DNA of 64,000 bases, taken from the NCBI GenBank assembly GCA_018223125.1, contig JAAEZA010000012.1, forward strand, positions 1 through 64,000, given 5' to 3'. Made by a program: the position numbers and the translations under genes. The notes under the pieces are model-generated. The model was not told where the DNA came from. It saw nothing but the letters and a program-made list of their open reading frames with translations, and made no database searches. This stretch comes from Paracoccaceae bacterium. GTDB taxonomy: Bacteria; Pseudomonadota; Alphaproteobacteria; Rhodobacterales; Rhodobacteraceae. Shown here piece after piece: positions 55,381 to 64,000 of this stretch (the first letter of the stretch is position 1; the number at the start of each line of letters is the position of its first letter).

Positions 55381-55860
55381 ATGCGCACAATTTTGTCTGC
55401 TTTGGCACTGTTCGGCCTGTGGCTGCTTATGTCGGGGATCTACAAACCTCTGGTGGTCGGACTGGGTGCGGCTTCTGCGGTATTTGCCGTATATATGGTG
55501 CGCCGGATGGATCGCGTTGATCAGGATCACCTGAAGATCCCCCTGAATCCATTCCGTTTTATTGCATATGCCATCTGGCTGCTGTGGGAGGTGGTGAAAT
55601 CCAACGTCACCGTGACGAAACTGATTCTCGCGCCGCATCTGAACCTGCGACAGCATCTGTTTCATGTCCCGAACACGCAAAAATCCGAACTGGCAGAGGT
55701 AATCTTTGCCAATTCGATCACCCTGACACCGGGCACGATCACAGTGGAAACCGAAGGCGATGCCTTCTGGGTCCATGCGGTCAGCTATGACGAGGGCGAT
55801 CACGAAGCTCTGGCCGATATGGACCGGCGGGTCACATCAATTGAAACGGGGGCAGCATGA
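55381..55860 (+). CDS. mrpE: Mrp-type antiporter subunit E
   Basis: The 159-residue protein has two or three N-terminal membrane segments and the MrpE/MnhE core: FIAYAIWLLWEVVKSN, VIFANSITLTPGTITVE, then a short cytoplasmic tail. It is the first gene of a rightward operon with GGGGAG upstream of ATG 55381. It overlaps mrpF by four bases. Confidence 0.92.
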   Translation: MRTILSALALFGLWLLMSGIYKPLVVGLGAASAVFAVYMVRRMDRVDQDHLKIPLNPFRFIAYAIWLLWEVVKSNVTVTKLILAPHLNLRQHLFHVPNTQKSELAEVIFANSITLTPGTITVETEGDAFWVHAVSYDEGDHEALADMDRRVTSIETGAA

Positions 55861-56153
55861 TGTTTCTGGTGGCAGCCGTTGCGCTGTTTGTCACTATGGT
55901 TCTTATTCTGGTGCGGCTTTACGCAGGACCGATTGTTTATGACAGGGTACTTGCCGTGAACGCCTTCGGGACAGCAACCGTGCTGTTCATTGCCGTGCTC
56001 GGCTTTCTGACAGGCCGTCCTGATTTCCTCGATATTGCGCTTTTGTATGCGTTGATCAATTTTGTCGGCACGATCGCTGTGCTGAAGTTCTTCCGCTATC
56101 GTGCGCTCGGGGATATTCCACAGATGCCGGCTCATCCGGGCGAGGAGCGTTAA
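55857..56153 (+). CDS. mrpF: Mrp-type antiporter subunit F
   Basis: The 98-residue protein has three membrane helices with the MrpF pattern RLYAGPIVYDRVLAVNAFGT and LDIALLYALINFVGTIAVLKF. ATG 55857 overlaps the mrpE stop. Confidence 0.92.
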   Translation: MMFLVAAVALFVTMVLILVRLYAGPIVYDRVLAVNAFGTATVLFIAVLGFLTGRPDFLDIALLYALINFVGTIAVLKFFRYRALGDIPQMPAHPGEER

Positions 56154-56155
56154 TC

Positions 56156-56533
56156 ATGGATATTCCGGCACTGATTATAGAAATCCTGTCATGGGCCAGC
56201 ATTGTCACCGGCAGTTTCCTTATGGTTGTTAGTGGCATCGGCATGTTGCGCTTTCCCGATTTCTGGTCCCGCACCCATGCGGCTTCCGTCGGGGACAGTG
56301 GTGGAATGATATTGCTGATCCTTGGCATGTGCCTGCAAAGCGGGCTGACCCTGATCACCGTCAAGCTGATCATTATGGGGATCTTCCTGATTATCACCGG
56401 ACCAACCGCGACACATGCGGTGGCCAATGCGGCGCTGGTGACCGGCTGGCGTCCCAAAACAGCAGAGGATCTGGAGCCTGTGAAGGGCGTGCCATATTCC
56501 GATCTGCCCGAACCGACGGTGCGTGGCGAATGA
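56156..56533 (+). CDS. mrpG: Mrp-type antiporter subunit G
   Basis: The 125-residue protein has three helices and the MrpG motif GIGMLRFPDFWSRTHAASVGDSGG. The end overlaps the next gene by four bases (ATGA). Confidence 0.93.
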   Translation: MDIPALIIEILSWASIVTGSFLMVVSGIGMLRFPDFWSRTHAASVGDSGGMILLILGMCLQSGLTLITVKLIIMGIFLIITGPTATHAVANAALVTGWRPKTAEDLEPVKGVPYSDLPEPTVRGE

Positions 56534-57093
56534 CCGAGACCATAGTAAACTTTATCCTGTTCTCCATGCTGGTGATCACCGCTTTTGCCATTGTGCGGCA
56601 GGACCGGCTGTTCACGGTCGTGATGCTGGCAAGCGTGTTTTCCCTGCTGACGGCCATGCTGTTTATTGCTCTGGACGCGGTGGACGTCGCCTTCACCGAG
56701 GCAGCCGTGGGTGCCGGAATTTCCACCGTGCTGATGCTGGGCACAATCGCGCTGACCGCACGGGGTGCAAAACCGGCATCGCGGCCCAATACCCTGCCGC
56801 TGCTGGTGGTGCTGGTGACAGGGGCGGGGCTGGTTTACGGCACGCTCGACATGCCCAATTTCGGTGATCCCGAAGCGCCGTCGAATGTGCATCTGTCGCC
56901 CCATTATCTGACCAATTCAATCGAGGAAATCGACGTGCCCAACGTGGTGACAAGCATCCTCGCAAGCTATCGGGGCTTTGACACATTGGGGGAAACCGCC
57001 GTGGTCTTTGCTGCCGGTATCGGTGTTCTGATGATCCTGTCGGGCCTGCGCCATCGCCGCCGCAAGGACGAGGAAGAGGAAGAAGACGCATGA
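56530..57093 (+). CDS. DUF4040 (MbhD/E-like) subunit, equivalent to the C-terminal part of MrpA
   Basis: The 187-residue protein has about five membrane segments. The N-terminal half (FTVVMLASVFSLLTAMLFIALDAVDVAFTEAAVGAG, about 28-63 in two parts) is the DUF4040/MbhD module, and the C-terminal half with ETAVVFAAGIGVLMIL resembles MbhE. In Bacillus-type Mrp both lie at the C-terminus of MrpA; here they form a separate gene. ATG 56530 overlaps the mrpG stop. Confidence 0.87.
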   Translation: MTETIVNFILFSMLVITAFAIVRQDRLFTVVMLASVFSLLTAMLFIALDAVDVAFTEAAVGAGISTVLMLGTIALTARGAKPASRPNTLPLLVVLVTGAGLVYGTLDMPNFGDPEAPSNVHLSPHYLTNSIEEIDVPNVVTSILASYRGFDTLGETAVVFAAGIGVLMILSGLRHRRRKDEEEEEDA

Positions 57094-57533
57094 AAGAGCA
57101 CCATCTGATCCTGCGTGTCGTTACCAAATCACTGGTCGGCACCATCATCCTTTTCGCCTTTTACGTGCAGTTCCACGGGGATTTTTCCCCCGGCGGCGGC
57201 TTTCAGGCCGGTGTGATCATGGCCGTGGCCTTCATTCTTTACGGCATCGTTTTCGGCCTGCATGAAGTCCAGCGTGTGCTTCCGGCGTGGGTGGTCCACA
57301 AACTGGTGGCGCTTGGCGTGCTGGTCTATGCGGGCACAGGCATCTGGAACATGTTTCTGGGCTATGAATTCCTGCATTACGGCAGCTTTACCCCCGATCA
57401 CATGTCCCACGGACAACACAGCGGCATTCTTTATGTAGAAGCCGGAGTAGGCATCACTGTGACCGGCGTCATGGTGGCTATTTATTACGCTTTTGCCGGA
57501 CGCACGCCGCGTCTTGGCAATGATGACTGGTAG
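57090..57533 (+). CDS. mrpB: Mrp-type antiporter subunit B
   Basis: The 147-residue protein has four helices and the MnhB pattern VQFHGDFSPGGGFQAGVIMAVAF and YEFLHYGSF followed by VEAGVGITVTGVMVAIYY. ATG 57090 overlaps the upstream stop. Confidence 0.92.
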   Translation: MKEHHLILRVVTKSLVGTIILFAFYVQFHGDFSPGGGFQAGVIMAVAFILYGIVFGLHEVQRVLPAWVVHKLVALGVLVYAGTGIWNMFLGYEFLHYGSFTPDHMSHGQHSGILYVEAGVGITVTGVMVAIYYAFAGRTPRLGNDDW

Positions 57534-57539
57534 GGCGCA

Positions 57540-57977
57540 ATGACACTGGAATTCTTTATCGGCCATATCAACTACTGGCTGTTCATCGTGCTGATGATGA
57601 CCGGATTTTACATCGTTGTCTCTGCGGGCAATCTGGTAAAAAAGGTTGTCGGTCTGAACATCTTTCAGGTGGCGGTGTTCATGCTTTACATCTCTATCGG
57701 GAAGGTCACCGGCGGGACTGCGCCGATTTTTCCGACCGACCGGATGGGCAAGATCAAGGCCGACCCTGAAATCGTCTACTCCAACCCTTTGCCCCACGTT
57801 CTGATCCTGACAGCCATTGTTGTGGGGATCGCGACCACATCTCTGGCGCTTGCACTGATCGTGCGTATCCGTGAAGCCTATAACACCATTGAGGAAGACG
57901 ACATTCTGGAGATTGACGCCCGCACCGCCCGCGCTGAAAACATCATCCACGGCGAAGCGATGGGGGGGCGTGCGTAA
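57540..57977 (+). CDS. mrpC: Mrp-type antiporter subunit C (NuoK-like)
   Basis: The 145-residue protein has three helices of NuoK type. LVKKVVGLNIFQVAVFMLYIS (about 32) and PHVLILTAIVVGIATTSLALAL (about 84) are conserved. The hydrophilic tail of about 35 residues is acidic. Its last base overlaps the first base of the next gene. Confidence 0.92.
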   Translation: MTLEFFIGHINYWLFIVLMMTGFYIVVSAGNLVKKVVGLNIFQVAVFMLYISIGKVTGGTAPIFPTDRMGKIKADPEIVYSNPLPHVLILTAIVVGIATTSLALALIVRIREAYNTIEEDDILEIDARTARAENIIHGEAMGGRA

Positions 57978-59545
57978 TGGCCACTGCTTCCGAAACGCCG
58001 CATATTGCCCTGACGCTGCGGGACCATCTGCCGATCCTGCAAGTCCTGATCCCGCTGTGTACCGCACCGCTGATCGTGCTGCTGGGGGACCGCCGCGTGG
58101 CGTGGGGCCTTGCCTTCCTTGCTGCGCTCCTGTCGCTGGTTGTGTCCTTCCTTTTGATGATGCAGGTCATGGACGGCAGCTTTATCAGCTACCACCTTGG
58201 CGGATGGGCGCCTCCTATCGGGATCGAATACCGGATTGATGCGGCGAATGCCTTTGTGCTGCTGCTGATTTCGCTGACGGCGACACTGGTTCTGCCATTT
58301 GCGCTGCGCTCTGTTGCGGATGAAATTCCCGCCCGCAGCCACACGCTGTTTTACGCCTGTTTCACATTGGTGCTGACCGGCCTGCTTGGTGTTGTGGCGA
58401 CCGGCGATGCCTTTAACGTCTTTGTATTCCTAGAGATTTCCTCTCTGGCGACCTATGTTCTGGTATCCCAGGGACTCTACCGTGACAAACGGGCGCTAAG
58501 CGCGGCCTATGACTATCTGATCATGGGCACCATCGGTGCAACCTTCTTCGTGATCGGGATCGGCTTTCTCTACATGACCACAGGCACGCTCAACATGGCA
58601 GACATGGCTGAACGTCTGGCAGGGCAGGGAAGCAACCGCACGGTTCAGGCTGCTTTCGCCTTTATCGTTGTGGGTATGGGGCTGAAGGTGGCGATCTATC
58701 CGCTGCACCTGTGGCTGCCTGCGGCCTATAATTATGCGCCTTCTGCCGTGACGGTCTTTCTGGCGGCGACGTCCACCAAAGCGGCCGTCTATGTGCTGCT
58801 GCGGTTCATGTTCTCGGTCTTCCAGCCGGAGTTCGTCTTTGATACCAACCTCTTGCTGTGGATTCTTGCCCCTTTCGCATTGCTGGCGATGTTTGCAGCC
58901 AGCCTGATTGCGGTGTTCCAGACCAATTTCAAGCGGATGCTGGCCTATAGTTCCATTGCGCAGATCGGTTACATGCTGCTGGGTATCTCTTTGTTCTCGG
59001 TGACGGGGCTGAGCGCGACAATGGTGCACCTGTTCAACCACGGCATCACAAAAGCGGCGCTGTTCATGGCTGTTGGTGCGCTGGTGCTGCGGTCCGGCAC
59101 GACGTTTTATGACCGGATAGAGGGCATGGGGCGGGTGATGCCGCTGACAGGTGCCGCAGTGGTGCTGGGCGGATTGTCCCTGATCGGTGTGCCCGGGACC
59201 GCGGGGTTCATTTCCAAATGGGTGTTGGTGCAAGCCGCGTTTGAGGCTGACCTGTGGTGGATTGCCCTGCTGATCGTGGCTTCTTCGTTGCTGGCGGTGA
59301 TCTACATGTGGCGCGTGGTAGAGATCCTCTATCTTCACACCCCGCACCCCGAAGCAATCCACAAGGAAGCTCCCCTCAGCATGGTAATCCCGATGTGGAT
59401 CGCAGCTGGGGCCTGTGTGTGGTTCGGGATTGATACAAGCCTGACAATGGGCGCGGCCAATACGGCGGCAACCGGACTGATGGGCGGTACGGACGGTATG
59501 GCGCTTACCCCCACGGTGGGCGGACTTCTTGGCAACGGGCAATAG
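57977..59545 (+). CDS. mrpD: Proton-translocating antiporter subunit 1 (MrpD/NuoN-like)
   Basis: The 522-residue protein has about 14 helices. The conserved Glu is in VFVFLEISSLATYVLVSQ and the Lys in GLKVAIYPLHLWLPAAY, with the second half-channel around QTNFKRMLAYSSIAQIGYM. These are the proton-path residues shared with complex I antiporter subunits. It is the first of three such proteins in the operon. Confidence 0.9.
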   Translation: MATASETPHIALTLRDHLPILQVLIPLCTAPLIVLLGDRRVAWGLAFLAALLSLVVSFLLMMQVMDGSFISYHLGGWAPPIGIEYRIDAANAFVLLLISLTATLVLPFALRSVADEIPARSHTLFYACFTLVLTGLLGVVATGDAFNVFVFLEISSLATYVLVSQGLYRDKRALSAAYDYLIMGTIGATFFVIGIGFLYMTTGTLNMADMAERLAGQGSNRTVQAAFAFIVVGMGLKVAIYPLHLWLPAAYNYAPSAVTVFLAATSTKAAVYVLLRFMFSVFQPEFVFDTNLLLWILAPFALLAMFAASLIAVFQTNFKRMLAYSSIAQIGYMLLGISLFSVTGLSATMVHLFNHGITKAALFMAVGALVLRSGTTFYDRIEGMGRVMPLTGAAVVLGGLSLIGVPGTAGFISKWVLVQAAFEADLWWIALLIVASSLLAVIYMWRVVEILYLHTPHPEAIHKEAPLSMVIPMWIAAGACVWFGIDTSLTMGAANTAATGLMGGTDGMALTPTVGGLLGNGQ

Positions 59546-59554
59546 GGTAGGAAC

Positions 59555-61021
59555 ATGGACACGAACACGCTCATCTTTCTGGCCTTGCTGCTGCCTGTGC
59601 TGGCCATGTTTGGCAATATGGTTTTTGCCAGACAGGACAACCTGCGCGACGGGTTTACCTTTGTCTGCGCGATCCTGACCTTTGGCGCGGTGCTGGGGGT
59701 TCTTGGCAATCTGGGCAACAGCACCTCCGAAGAAATTGTACTGGTGGAAATGCTGCCGGGCCTGCAAATTGCGCTACAGGTTGAACCGCTCGGCCTGATG
59801 TTCGCGCTGGTGGCCTCCGGCCTGTGGATCGTGACCCATATTTACGGCCTTGGCTACATGCGCGGCAACAAAGAGAAACATCACGCCCGTTTCTTCGCCT
59901 GTTTCTCGGTGGCGATTTCTGCGGCGATCGGCATTGCCTTTTCCGCCAACCTGTTAACGCTTTTCCTGTTTTACGAGGTTCTGACCGTTTCCACCTATCC
60001 GCTGGTCGCCCACAAGGGTACGCCGGAAGCGATCCGTGGTGCGCGCACTTATCTTGGCGTGCTGATCGGCACCTCTATCGCGCTGTTCCTGACCGCGATC
60101 ATCTGGACCTACACGCTGGCCGGAACGCTGGACTTTGCGCCCGGTGGTATCCTGCAAGGCAAGGTCGAAGGACTGCTTGTGCCGGTCCTGCTGGGTCTGT
60201 TTGCCTTTGGTATCGGTAAGGCCGCGTTGATGCCCTTCCACCGCTGGCTGCCTGCGGCGATGGTTGCACCGACCCCTGTTTCGGCACTGCTGCACGCTGT
60301 GGCTGTGGTGAAGGCGGGTGTGTTCACCATGCTGAAAGTGGGCGTTTACACCTTCGGGATCGACTTTCTGGCCGATACGGGTGCGTCTGACTGGTTGATG
60401 TGGATTGCAGCCTATACCATTCTGGCCAGTTCTATTGTGGCTTACCAGCAGGACAACCTGAAACGGCGGCTCGCCTATTCTACGGTGTCCCAGCTAAGCT
60501 ATGTAACGCTGGGTCTGGCGCTGGCGACGCAAATGGGCGTTATGGGCGGTGCGCTGCAAATCGCCATGCACGCGATGGGCAAGATCACCCTGTTCATGTG
60601 TGCCGGTGCGATCTATGTGGCCACCCATAAAAGCAATATCTCCGAAATGAAGGGCTTGGGGCGCAGCATGCCCTTCACCTATATCGCCTTTCTGATCGGT
60701 GCACTGTCCATCATCGGGTTGCCGCCTTTGGGTGGAAGCTGGTCCAAATGGCTGCTGATGGTCGGGGCTGCGGATGCGGATCACCAGATCATGATCGGCG
60801 TGCTGATGGCGTCCTCCCTGCTGAGTCTGAGCTACCTGCTGCCGGTCGTGGCGCAAGGCTTCTTCAGCACGTCGCCCGACAATCCTTATAACGGGATCAA
60901 GGAAGCCCCCGCTTTCTGCTATATTCCGCCCGTTTTCACGGCCATCGGGTGTGTGATCCTGTTCCTTTACGCAGGCACTTTGGTGGAATTCCTCACGCCC
61001 GTACTGGAAGAGGCACAATGA
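59555..61021 (+). CDS. Proton-translocating antiporter subunit 2 (NuoL/MrpA-like core)
   Basis: The 488-residue protein has about 13 to 14 helices. FLFYEVLTVSTYPLVAHKG gives the conserved Glu, GIGKAALMPFHRWLPAAM the Lys, and APTPVSALLHAVAVVKAGVF the NuoL/MrpA-type half-channel. It lacks the long C-terminal MrpA extension, which agrees with the separate DUF4040 gene upstream. A GGTAGGAAC ribosome site precedes ATG 59555. Confidence 0.9.
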   Translation: MDTNTLIFLALLLPVLAMFGNMVFARQDNLRDGFTFVCAILTFGAVLGVLGNLGNSTSEEIVLVEMLPGLQIALQVEPLGLMFALVASGLWIVTHIYGLGYMRGNKEKHHARFFACFSVAISAAIGIAFSANLLTLFLFYEVLTVSTYPLVAHKGTPEAIRGARTYLGVLIGTSIALFLTAIIWTYTLAGTLDFAPGGILQGKVEGLLVPVLLGLFAFGIGKAALMPFHRWLPAAMVAPTPVSALLHAVAVVKAGVFTMLKVGVYTFGIDFLADTGASDWLMWIAAYTILASSIVAYQQDNLKRRLAYSTVSQLSYVTLGLALATQMGVMGGALQIAMHAMGKITLFMCAGAIYVATHKSNISEMKGLGRSMPFTYIAFLIGALSIIGLPPLGGSWSKWLLMVGAADADHQIMIGVLMASSLLSLSYLLPVVAQGFFSTSPDNPYNGIKEAPAFCYIPPVFTAIGCVILFLYAGTLVEFLTPVLEEAQ

Positions 61022-61089
61022 CCGGACCTGCGCAAGATTTCACAACACAGGCACGGCAGCCTGAAACCGTCACGGATATGAAGGGGTAA
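61018..61089 (+). other. 23-codon frame between antiporter subunits
   Basis: ATG 61018 overlaps the preceding stop (ATGA) and the frame ends just before the next ribosome site (GAAGGGGTAACT, ATG 61092). The product (MTGPAQDFTTQARQ...) is polar. It may only couple translation. Confidence 0.2.
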
Positions 61090-61091
61090 CT

Positions 61092-61469
61092 ATGTCTGAC
61101 CAACAGAAAAAAGCGCCTTCCGCAGGAACTCAGGAGGCTGGATCCAACGGGGATCTGCCACCGCTCGGCCGGCTTTTTTCGGCTCTGGCGGCGCCAAAAG
61201 CCGCCAAAACCCTGTTCTATGCCTTGGTCGTGCTGTGCGCGGGATCGTTCCTTGCGGACTTCCTGTACCACAAACACACCTACGTTTCGGTTGAAAACAT
61301 CCCAGGTTTTTACGCGCTTTACGGATTGTTCATGACAGCCGGAGCCGTGGTGCTGGCAAAAATATGGGGCCGGTGGGTGCGCCGTGATCAAGACTACTAC
61401 GCGCCCTATGATGTGGATGCCGAAACCTATCCCCAAGACAACCTGAACGAGGAGCGCCACAATGGTTGA
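61092..61469 (+). CDS. Small membrane protein of the Mrp-like operon
   Basis: The 125-residue protein has two membrane helices (about 40-60 and 74-92) between a polar Pro/Gly-rich N-terminus and an acidic C-terminus (DYYAPYDVDAETYPQD). It lies between two large antiporter subunits and overlaps the next gene by eight bases, so it is probably part of the complex. I do not recognise a named family. Confidence 0.75.
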   Translation: MSDQQKKAPSAGTQEAGSNGDLPPLGRLFSALAAPKAAKTLFYALVVLCAGSFLADFLYHKHTYVSVENIPGFYALYGLFMTAGAVVLAKIWGRWVRRDQDYYAPYDVDAETYPQDNLNEERHNG

Positions 61470-63156
61470 AGCCTTTCCCATTGCTTTCCTGTTCTTCGCG
61501 GGGGCTGCGCTGCTGGCGCTGCTGCCCAAGGGCGCGCTGCGGGCAGGGGTGTTGCTGGCGGTGCCGCTGGTTGCGCTATATCTGATCTGGAACCTGCCAG
61601 AGGGCAATCTGTTTTCCGCACAACTGCTGAACGTTGAACTGGAACTGATGCGGGTGGACCGTTTGTCCCGTATCTTTGCGATTATCTTCTGTGTCGCGGC
61701 CTTTCTGGCCAATCTTTACGCATTGCACGTAAAAGATACGGTGCAGCAGGTGGCTGCGCTGGCCTATTCCGGTTCTGCCATCGGCGCGGTCTTTGCCGGT
61801 GATCTGATCGCGCTGTTCCTGTTCTGGGAAGGCACGGCGATTACTTCGGTCTTTCTGATCTGGGCACGGCGCACCGAAGGGGCGCTTGCCACGGGGATGC
61901 GCTATCTGATCATACAGGTGTCTTCGGGTGTGATGCTGCTGGCCGGTACCGTACTGATCTGGCAAGAGAGCGGGTCCTTCACCTTTGAAGCGATGACACT
62001 TGGTAGTCTGGGCACATGGCTTCTCCTCGCGTCTTTCGGGATAAAAGCGGCTTTCCCTCTGATGGGGAACTGGCTGTCCGATGCCTATCCGGCCGCCACC
62101 GTGACAGGGACAGTGATCCTTTCCGCCTTTACCACCAAACTGGCCATCTACGCGCTGGCGCGGGGATTTCCGGGCACGGAACTGCTGATCTATGTTGGCG
62201 CGGTCATGACCCTGTTGCCAACGCTCTACGCCATACTTGAAAACGATCTGCGCCGCGTTCTGGCCTATTCCCTGAACATCCAGCTTGGCTTTATGGTGGT
62301 CGGGGTTGGCATCGGGACAGAGCTGTCGCTGAACGGCACCGTCGCCCATGCGTTTGCGGGTATTCTTTATAAAGCCCTGCTGTTCATGGGCGTCGGCGCG
62401 GTGCTGTACCGGACCGGAACCGCCAAAGCGTCTGAACTTGGCGGACTGCACAGAACCATGCCGCTGACGATGATCTTCTGCGCCATTGGCGCCATGTCGA
62501 TCGCCGCATTCCCGTGGCTTTCCGGCTTCATCTCCAAATCCCTGATCCTGTCGGCTGCGGCCTACAAGGGATATTACATCATCTGGGGGGTGCTGTTGTT
62601 TGCCTCGGCGGTGACTTTGCACCACTCCGGTCTGAAGATCCTGCACAATGTCTTCTTTGGTCAGGATAGCGGCTTGCGCCCGAAAGAAGCGCCTGTGCAG
62701 ATGTTGCTGGCGATGGGGATGACAGCTGCCCTTTGTATCGCGCTCGGGATTTTCCCTGCGATGCTCTACGATCTGTTGCCCTTCGCTGTGGATTACGCGC
62801 CCTATACGCTGACCCATATTGTGACCCAGTTCCAGTTGTTGCTGTTCGCGATTCTGTCCTATGTGCTTCTGGTCAAATCGGGGTTCTATCCGGCCATGAA
62901 GCGCAGTGTGTATCTTGATACCGACTGGAGCTATCGCCGCATGGCACCGGCGGTGATCGGTTATGCCGCACTGATGATCGGACGGATGTGGACCGGCGTA
63001 ACCCGTTTTGCCCTGCGCCAGTTAACCGATGTGGCGACCGGCCTTTACAAAACCCACGGACCGGAAGGGCGTATAGCACGCGTTTGGCCGACAGGGTCAA
63101 TGGTGTTGTGGGTGGCGGTGCTGCTGGCGGCAGCTTTGCTGGTGAACTTCCTCTGA
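61462..63156 (+). CDS. Proton-translocating antiporter subunit 3
   Basis: The 564-residue protein is a third NuoL/M/N-type subunit with about 14 to 16 helices. IALFLFWEGTAITSVFLIWARR gives the Glu, GIKAAFPLMGNWLSDAYPAA the Lys, and the C-terminal third (from about 430) is longer than in subunits 1 and 2. Membrane segments close to the end read MVLWVAVLLAAALLVNFL. It ends the operon. Confidence 0.9.
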   Translation: MVEAFPIAFLFFAGAALLALLPKGALRAGVLLAVPLVALYLIWNLPEGNLFSAQLLNVELELMRVDRLSRIFAIIFCVAAFLANLYALHVKDTVQQVAALAYSGSAIGAVFAGDLIALFLFWEGTAITSVFLIWARRTEGALATGMRYLIIQVSSGVMLLAGTVLIWQESGSFTFEAMTLGSLGTWLLLASFGIKAAFPLMGNWLSDAYPAATVTGTVILSAFTTKLAIYALARGFPGTELLIYVGAVMTLLPTLYAILENDLRRVLAYSLNIQLGFMVVGVGIGTELSLNGTVAHAFAGILYKALLFMGVGAVLYRTGTAKASELGGLHRTMPLTMIFCAIGAMSIAAFPWLSGFISKSLILSAAAYKGYYIIWGVLLFASAVTLHHSGLKILHNVFFGQDSGLRPKEAPVQMLLAMGMTAALCIALGIFPAMLYDLLPFAVDYAPYTLTHIVTQFQLLLFAILSYVLLVKSGFYPAMKRSVYLDTDWSYRRMAPAVIGYAALMIGRMWTGVTRFALRQLTDVATGLYKTHGPEGRIARVWPTGSMVLWVAVLLAAALLVNFL

Positions 63157-63189
63157 CGCGCCACAGGCAACAGGTTAGAAATTCAGATG

Positions 63190-63218
63190 AAACGGGGCGG
63201 AATGATCCGCCCCGTTTT
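63190..63218. terminator. Bidirectional terminator between antiporter operon and permease
   Basis: AAACGGGGCGGA (63190-63201) and TCCGCCCCGTTT (63206-63217) form a 12-bp stem with an ATGA loop and a T tail on the right. On the left strand TTT also follows. Confidence 0.88.
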
Positions 63219-63222
63219 CGTG

Positions 63223-64000
63223 TCAGTTCCAGGCAGCCCAGAGAAACCCTGCCATCAAGGAACCGGTGAAACCAAACGCGATATAGGCTGTAAACACCCG
63301 AGGCTTCACAATCGCCCAAACCGCGATTGCGGCGGGAATGCAACTGACTGAACCGGCCATCATGAAGCTCATGGCAGCACCCTGGCTCATGCCTTGCTCG
63401 ATCAGCCCGCCAACCAGCGGGGCCGCGGCATAGCCGTTCAGATAGGCAGGCCCACCCACCAGTGCACCAAGCAGGATAGGTCCGAACCCGTCGCCGCCAA
63501 GGATATTGGCAATCCATTCGGCTGGCACATAGCGGATCATGACAGCCTCTACTGTGTAGGCGAGCGTCAGCCACTTCAACAGAAACACAAGGTTATGGGA
63601 GGCGGTGGCTTTAAACTGGTTCAGACGCTCCGGCTCTTGCCAGAACTGCCAGACAGGTTTTCCGGTGAACGGATTTGCGCCGCATCCGCAACCGCCCCCT
63701 TGGGCGTCAGGGCGCAACGGATCGGTGAAAAGAGCCGTGCGGCTGAAGGCCATCACAACAAACCCACCGAACAGACCAAAGCAAACGGCCGCAATAGTCT
63801 TGGCGATGGCAAAATCCACCCCCAATGCAGCGCTGGTGATGATGAACATGGGCGGATCCATGATCGGCGAGGACAACCAGAAAGCCATGACCGCAGCCAG
63901 CGGTACGCCCATTGCCAGAAGGGCCGCCACAAAGGGGATAACCTCACAGGAACAAAACGGCGCGATACCACCCACAAGGGCGGCCAGTACCACCATACGC
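63223..64000 (-). CDS. Permease, UPF0718/DUF318-like (5' end outside the window)
   Basis: The gene enters from the right edge and ends at 63223. The 258 visible residues have about seven helices, with PFCSCEVIPFVAALLAMGVP at the start of the visible part and LVGGPAYLNGYAAAPLVGGL near the end. A Cys-rich cytoplasmic loop (GGGCGCGANPF, about 100) could bind metal. Family members export arsenite derivatives or other solutes; the substrate is unknown. No start codon is visible because the N-terminus lies beyond 64000. Confidence 0.82.
   Translation of the reverse strand, partial: RMVVLAALVGGIAPFCSCEVIPFVAALLAMGVPLAAVMAFWLSSPIMDPPMFIITSAALGVDFAIAKTIAAVCFGLFGGFVVMAFSRTALFTDPLRPDAQGGGCGCGANPFTGKPVWQFWQEPERLNQFKATASHNLVFLLKWLTLAYTVEAVMIRYVPAEWIANILGGDGFGPILLGALVGGPAYLNGYAAAPLVGGLIEQGMSQGAAMSFMMAGSVSCIPAAIAVWAIVKPRVFTAYIAFGFTGSLMAGFLWAAWN

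Noticed and set aside
58496-59767. Leftward 423-codon frame rich in His/Gln/Arg
   Set aside because: It is antisense to two antiporter subunits with conserved motifs; its composition is typical of a shadow frame in GC-rich DNA.

Overview
The window looks like a chromosomal segment of an alphaproteobacterium of the order Rhodobacterales (Roseobacter-like). The reasons are a complete gene-transfer-agent (GTA) structural cluster in the Rhodobacter capsulatus gene order, a circularly permuted two-piece tmRNA, an alphaproteobacterial SspB, a GTTC-N7-GTTC type LexA box, ThyX, Hint-domain proteins and a Mrp-type antiporter operon. All assignments come from reading the sequence; no searches were run.

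Layout. (1) 1-5,000: the end of a NuoF/FdsB-like gene, a YhhN membrane protein, acpP, a degenerate HisA paralogue, fabF and mltG. (2) 4,985-19,400: the GTA cluster, g1 to g15 plus a small trailing gene. A sigma70-like promoter followed at once by a Rho-independent terminator precedes g1. The large terminase gene is cut in two by one in-frame TAA that sits where a Tyr codon is expected. (3) 19,440-28,970: cysE, a peptidoglycan-binding protein, a DnaE2 C-terminal remnant directly under a LexA box, a ferredoxin, an FG-GAP-like exported protein, two EamA transporters (one frameshifted), a LysR regulator, ilvC, two tandem Lrp regulators, a TusA-like protein and a CcdA-like protein.

(4) 29,000-34,700: a membrane-anchored GHSSG hydrolase-like protein overlapping a cytochrome P450, then two Hint proteins with a ribbon-helix-helix protein, then a long gene-poor stretch. 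(5) 34,700-40,980: fumC, a TPR protein, sspB next to ssrA (adaptor beside the RNA that encodes its target tag), a ModE-like regulator divergent from an orphan tungstate-binding protein, and a DUF1194 protein. (6) 41,000-48,900: a Slam-like outer-membrane protein with its probable surface lipoprotein, thyX, small membrane ORFs, a DUF3179 protein, and one alpha/beta-hydrolase-like gene enclosed by two identical inverted tRNA-Gln genes, then an HI0933-family flavoprotein.

(7) 48,860-55,000: a BON-MscS channel and a leftward operon kpsT-kpsE-kdsA-pgm for capsule export and Kdo/hexose-phosphate supply, with no kpsM beside it. (8) 55,380-63,160: an Mrp/Mbh-like operon (E, F, G, DUF4040, B, C, and three large antiporter-like subunits plus a small membrane protein). 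(9) The right edge carries a partial permease.

The most notable points are the split terL in an otherwise intact GTA cluster, the promoter-terminator leader of that cluster, the SOS-box/DnaE2-tail scar, the inverted tRNA-Gln cassette, and the sspB-ssrA neighbourhood.
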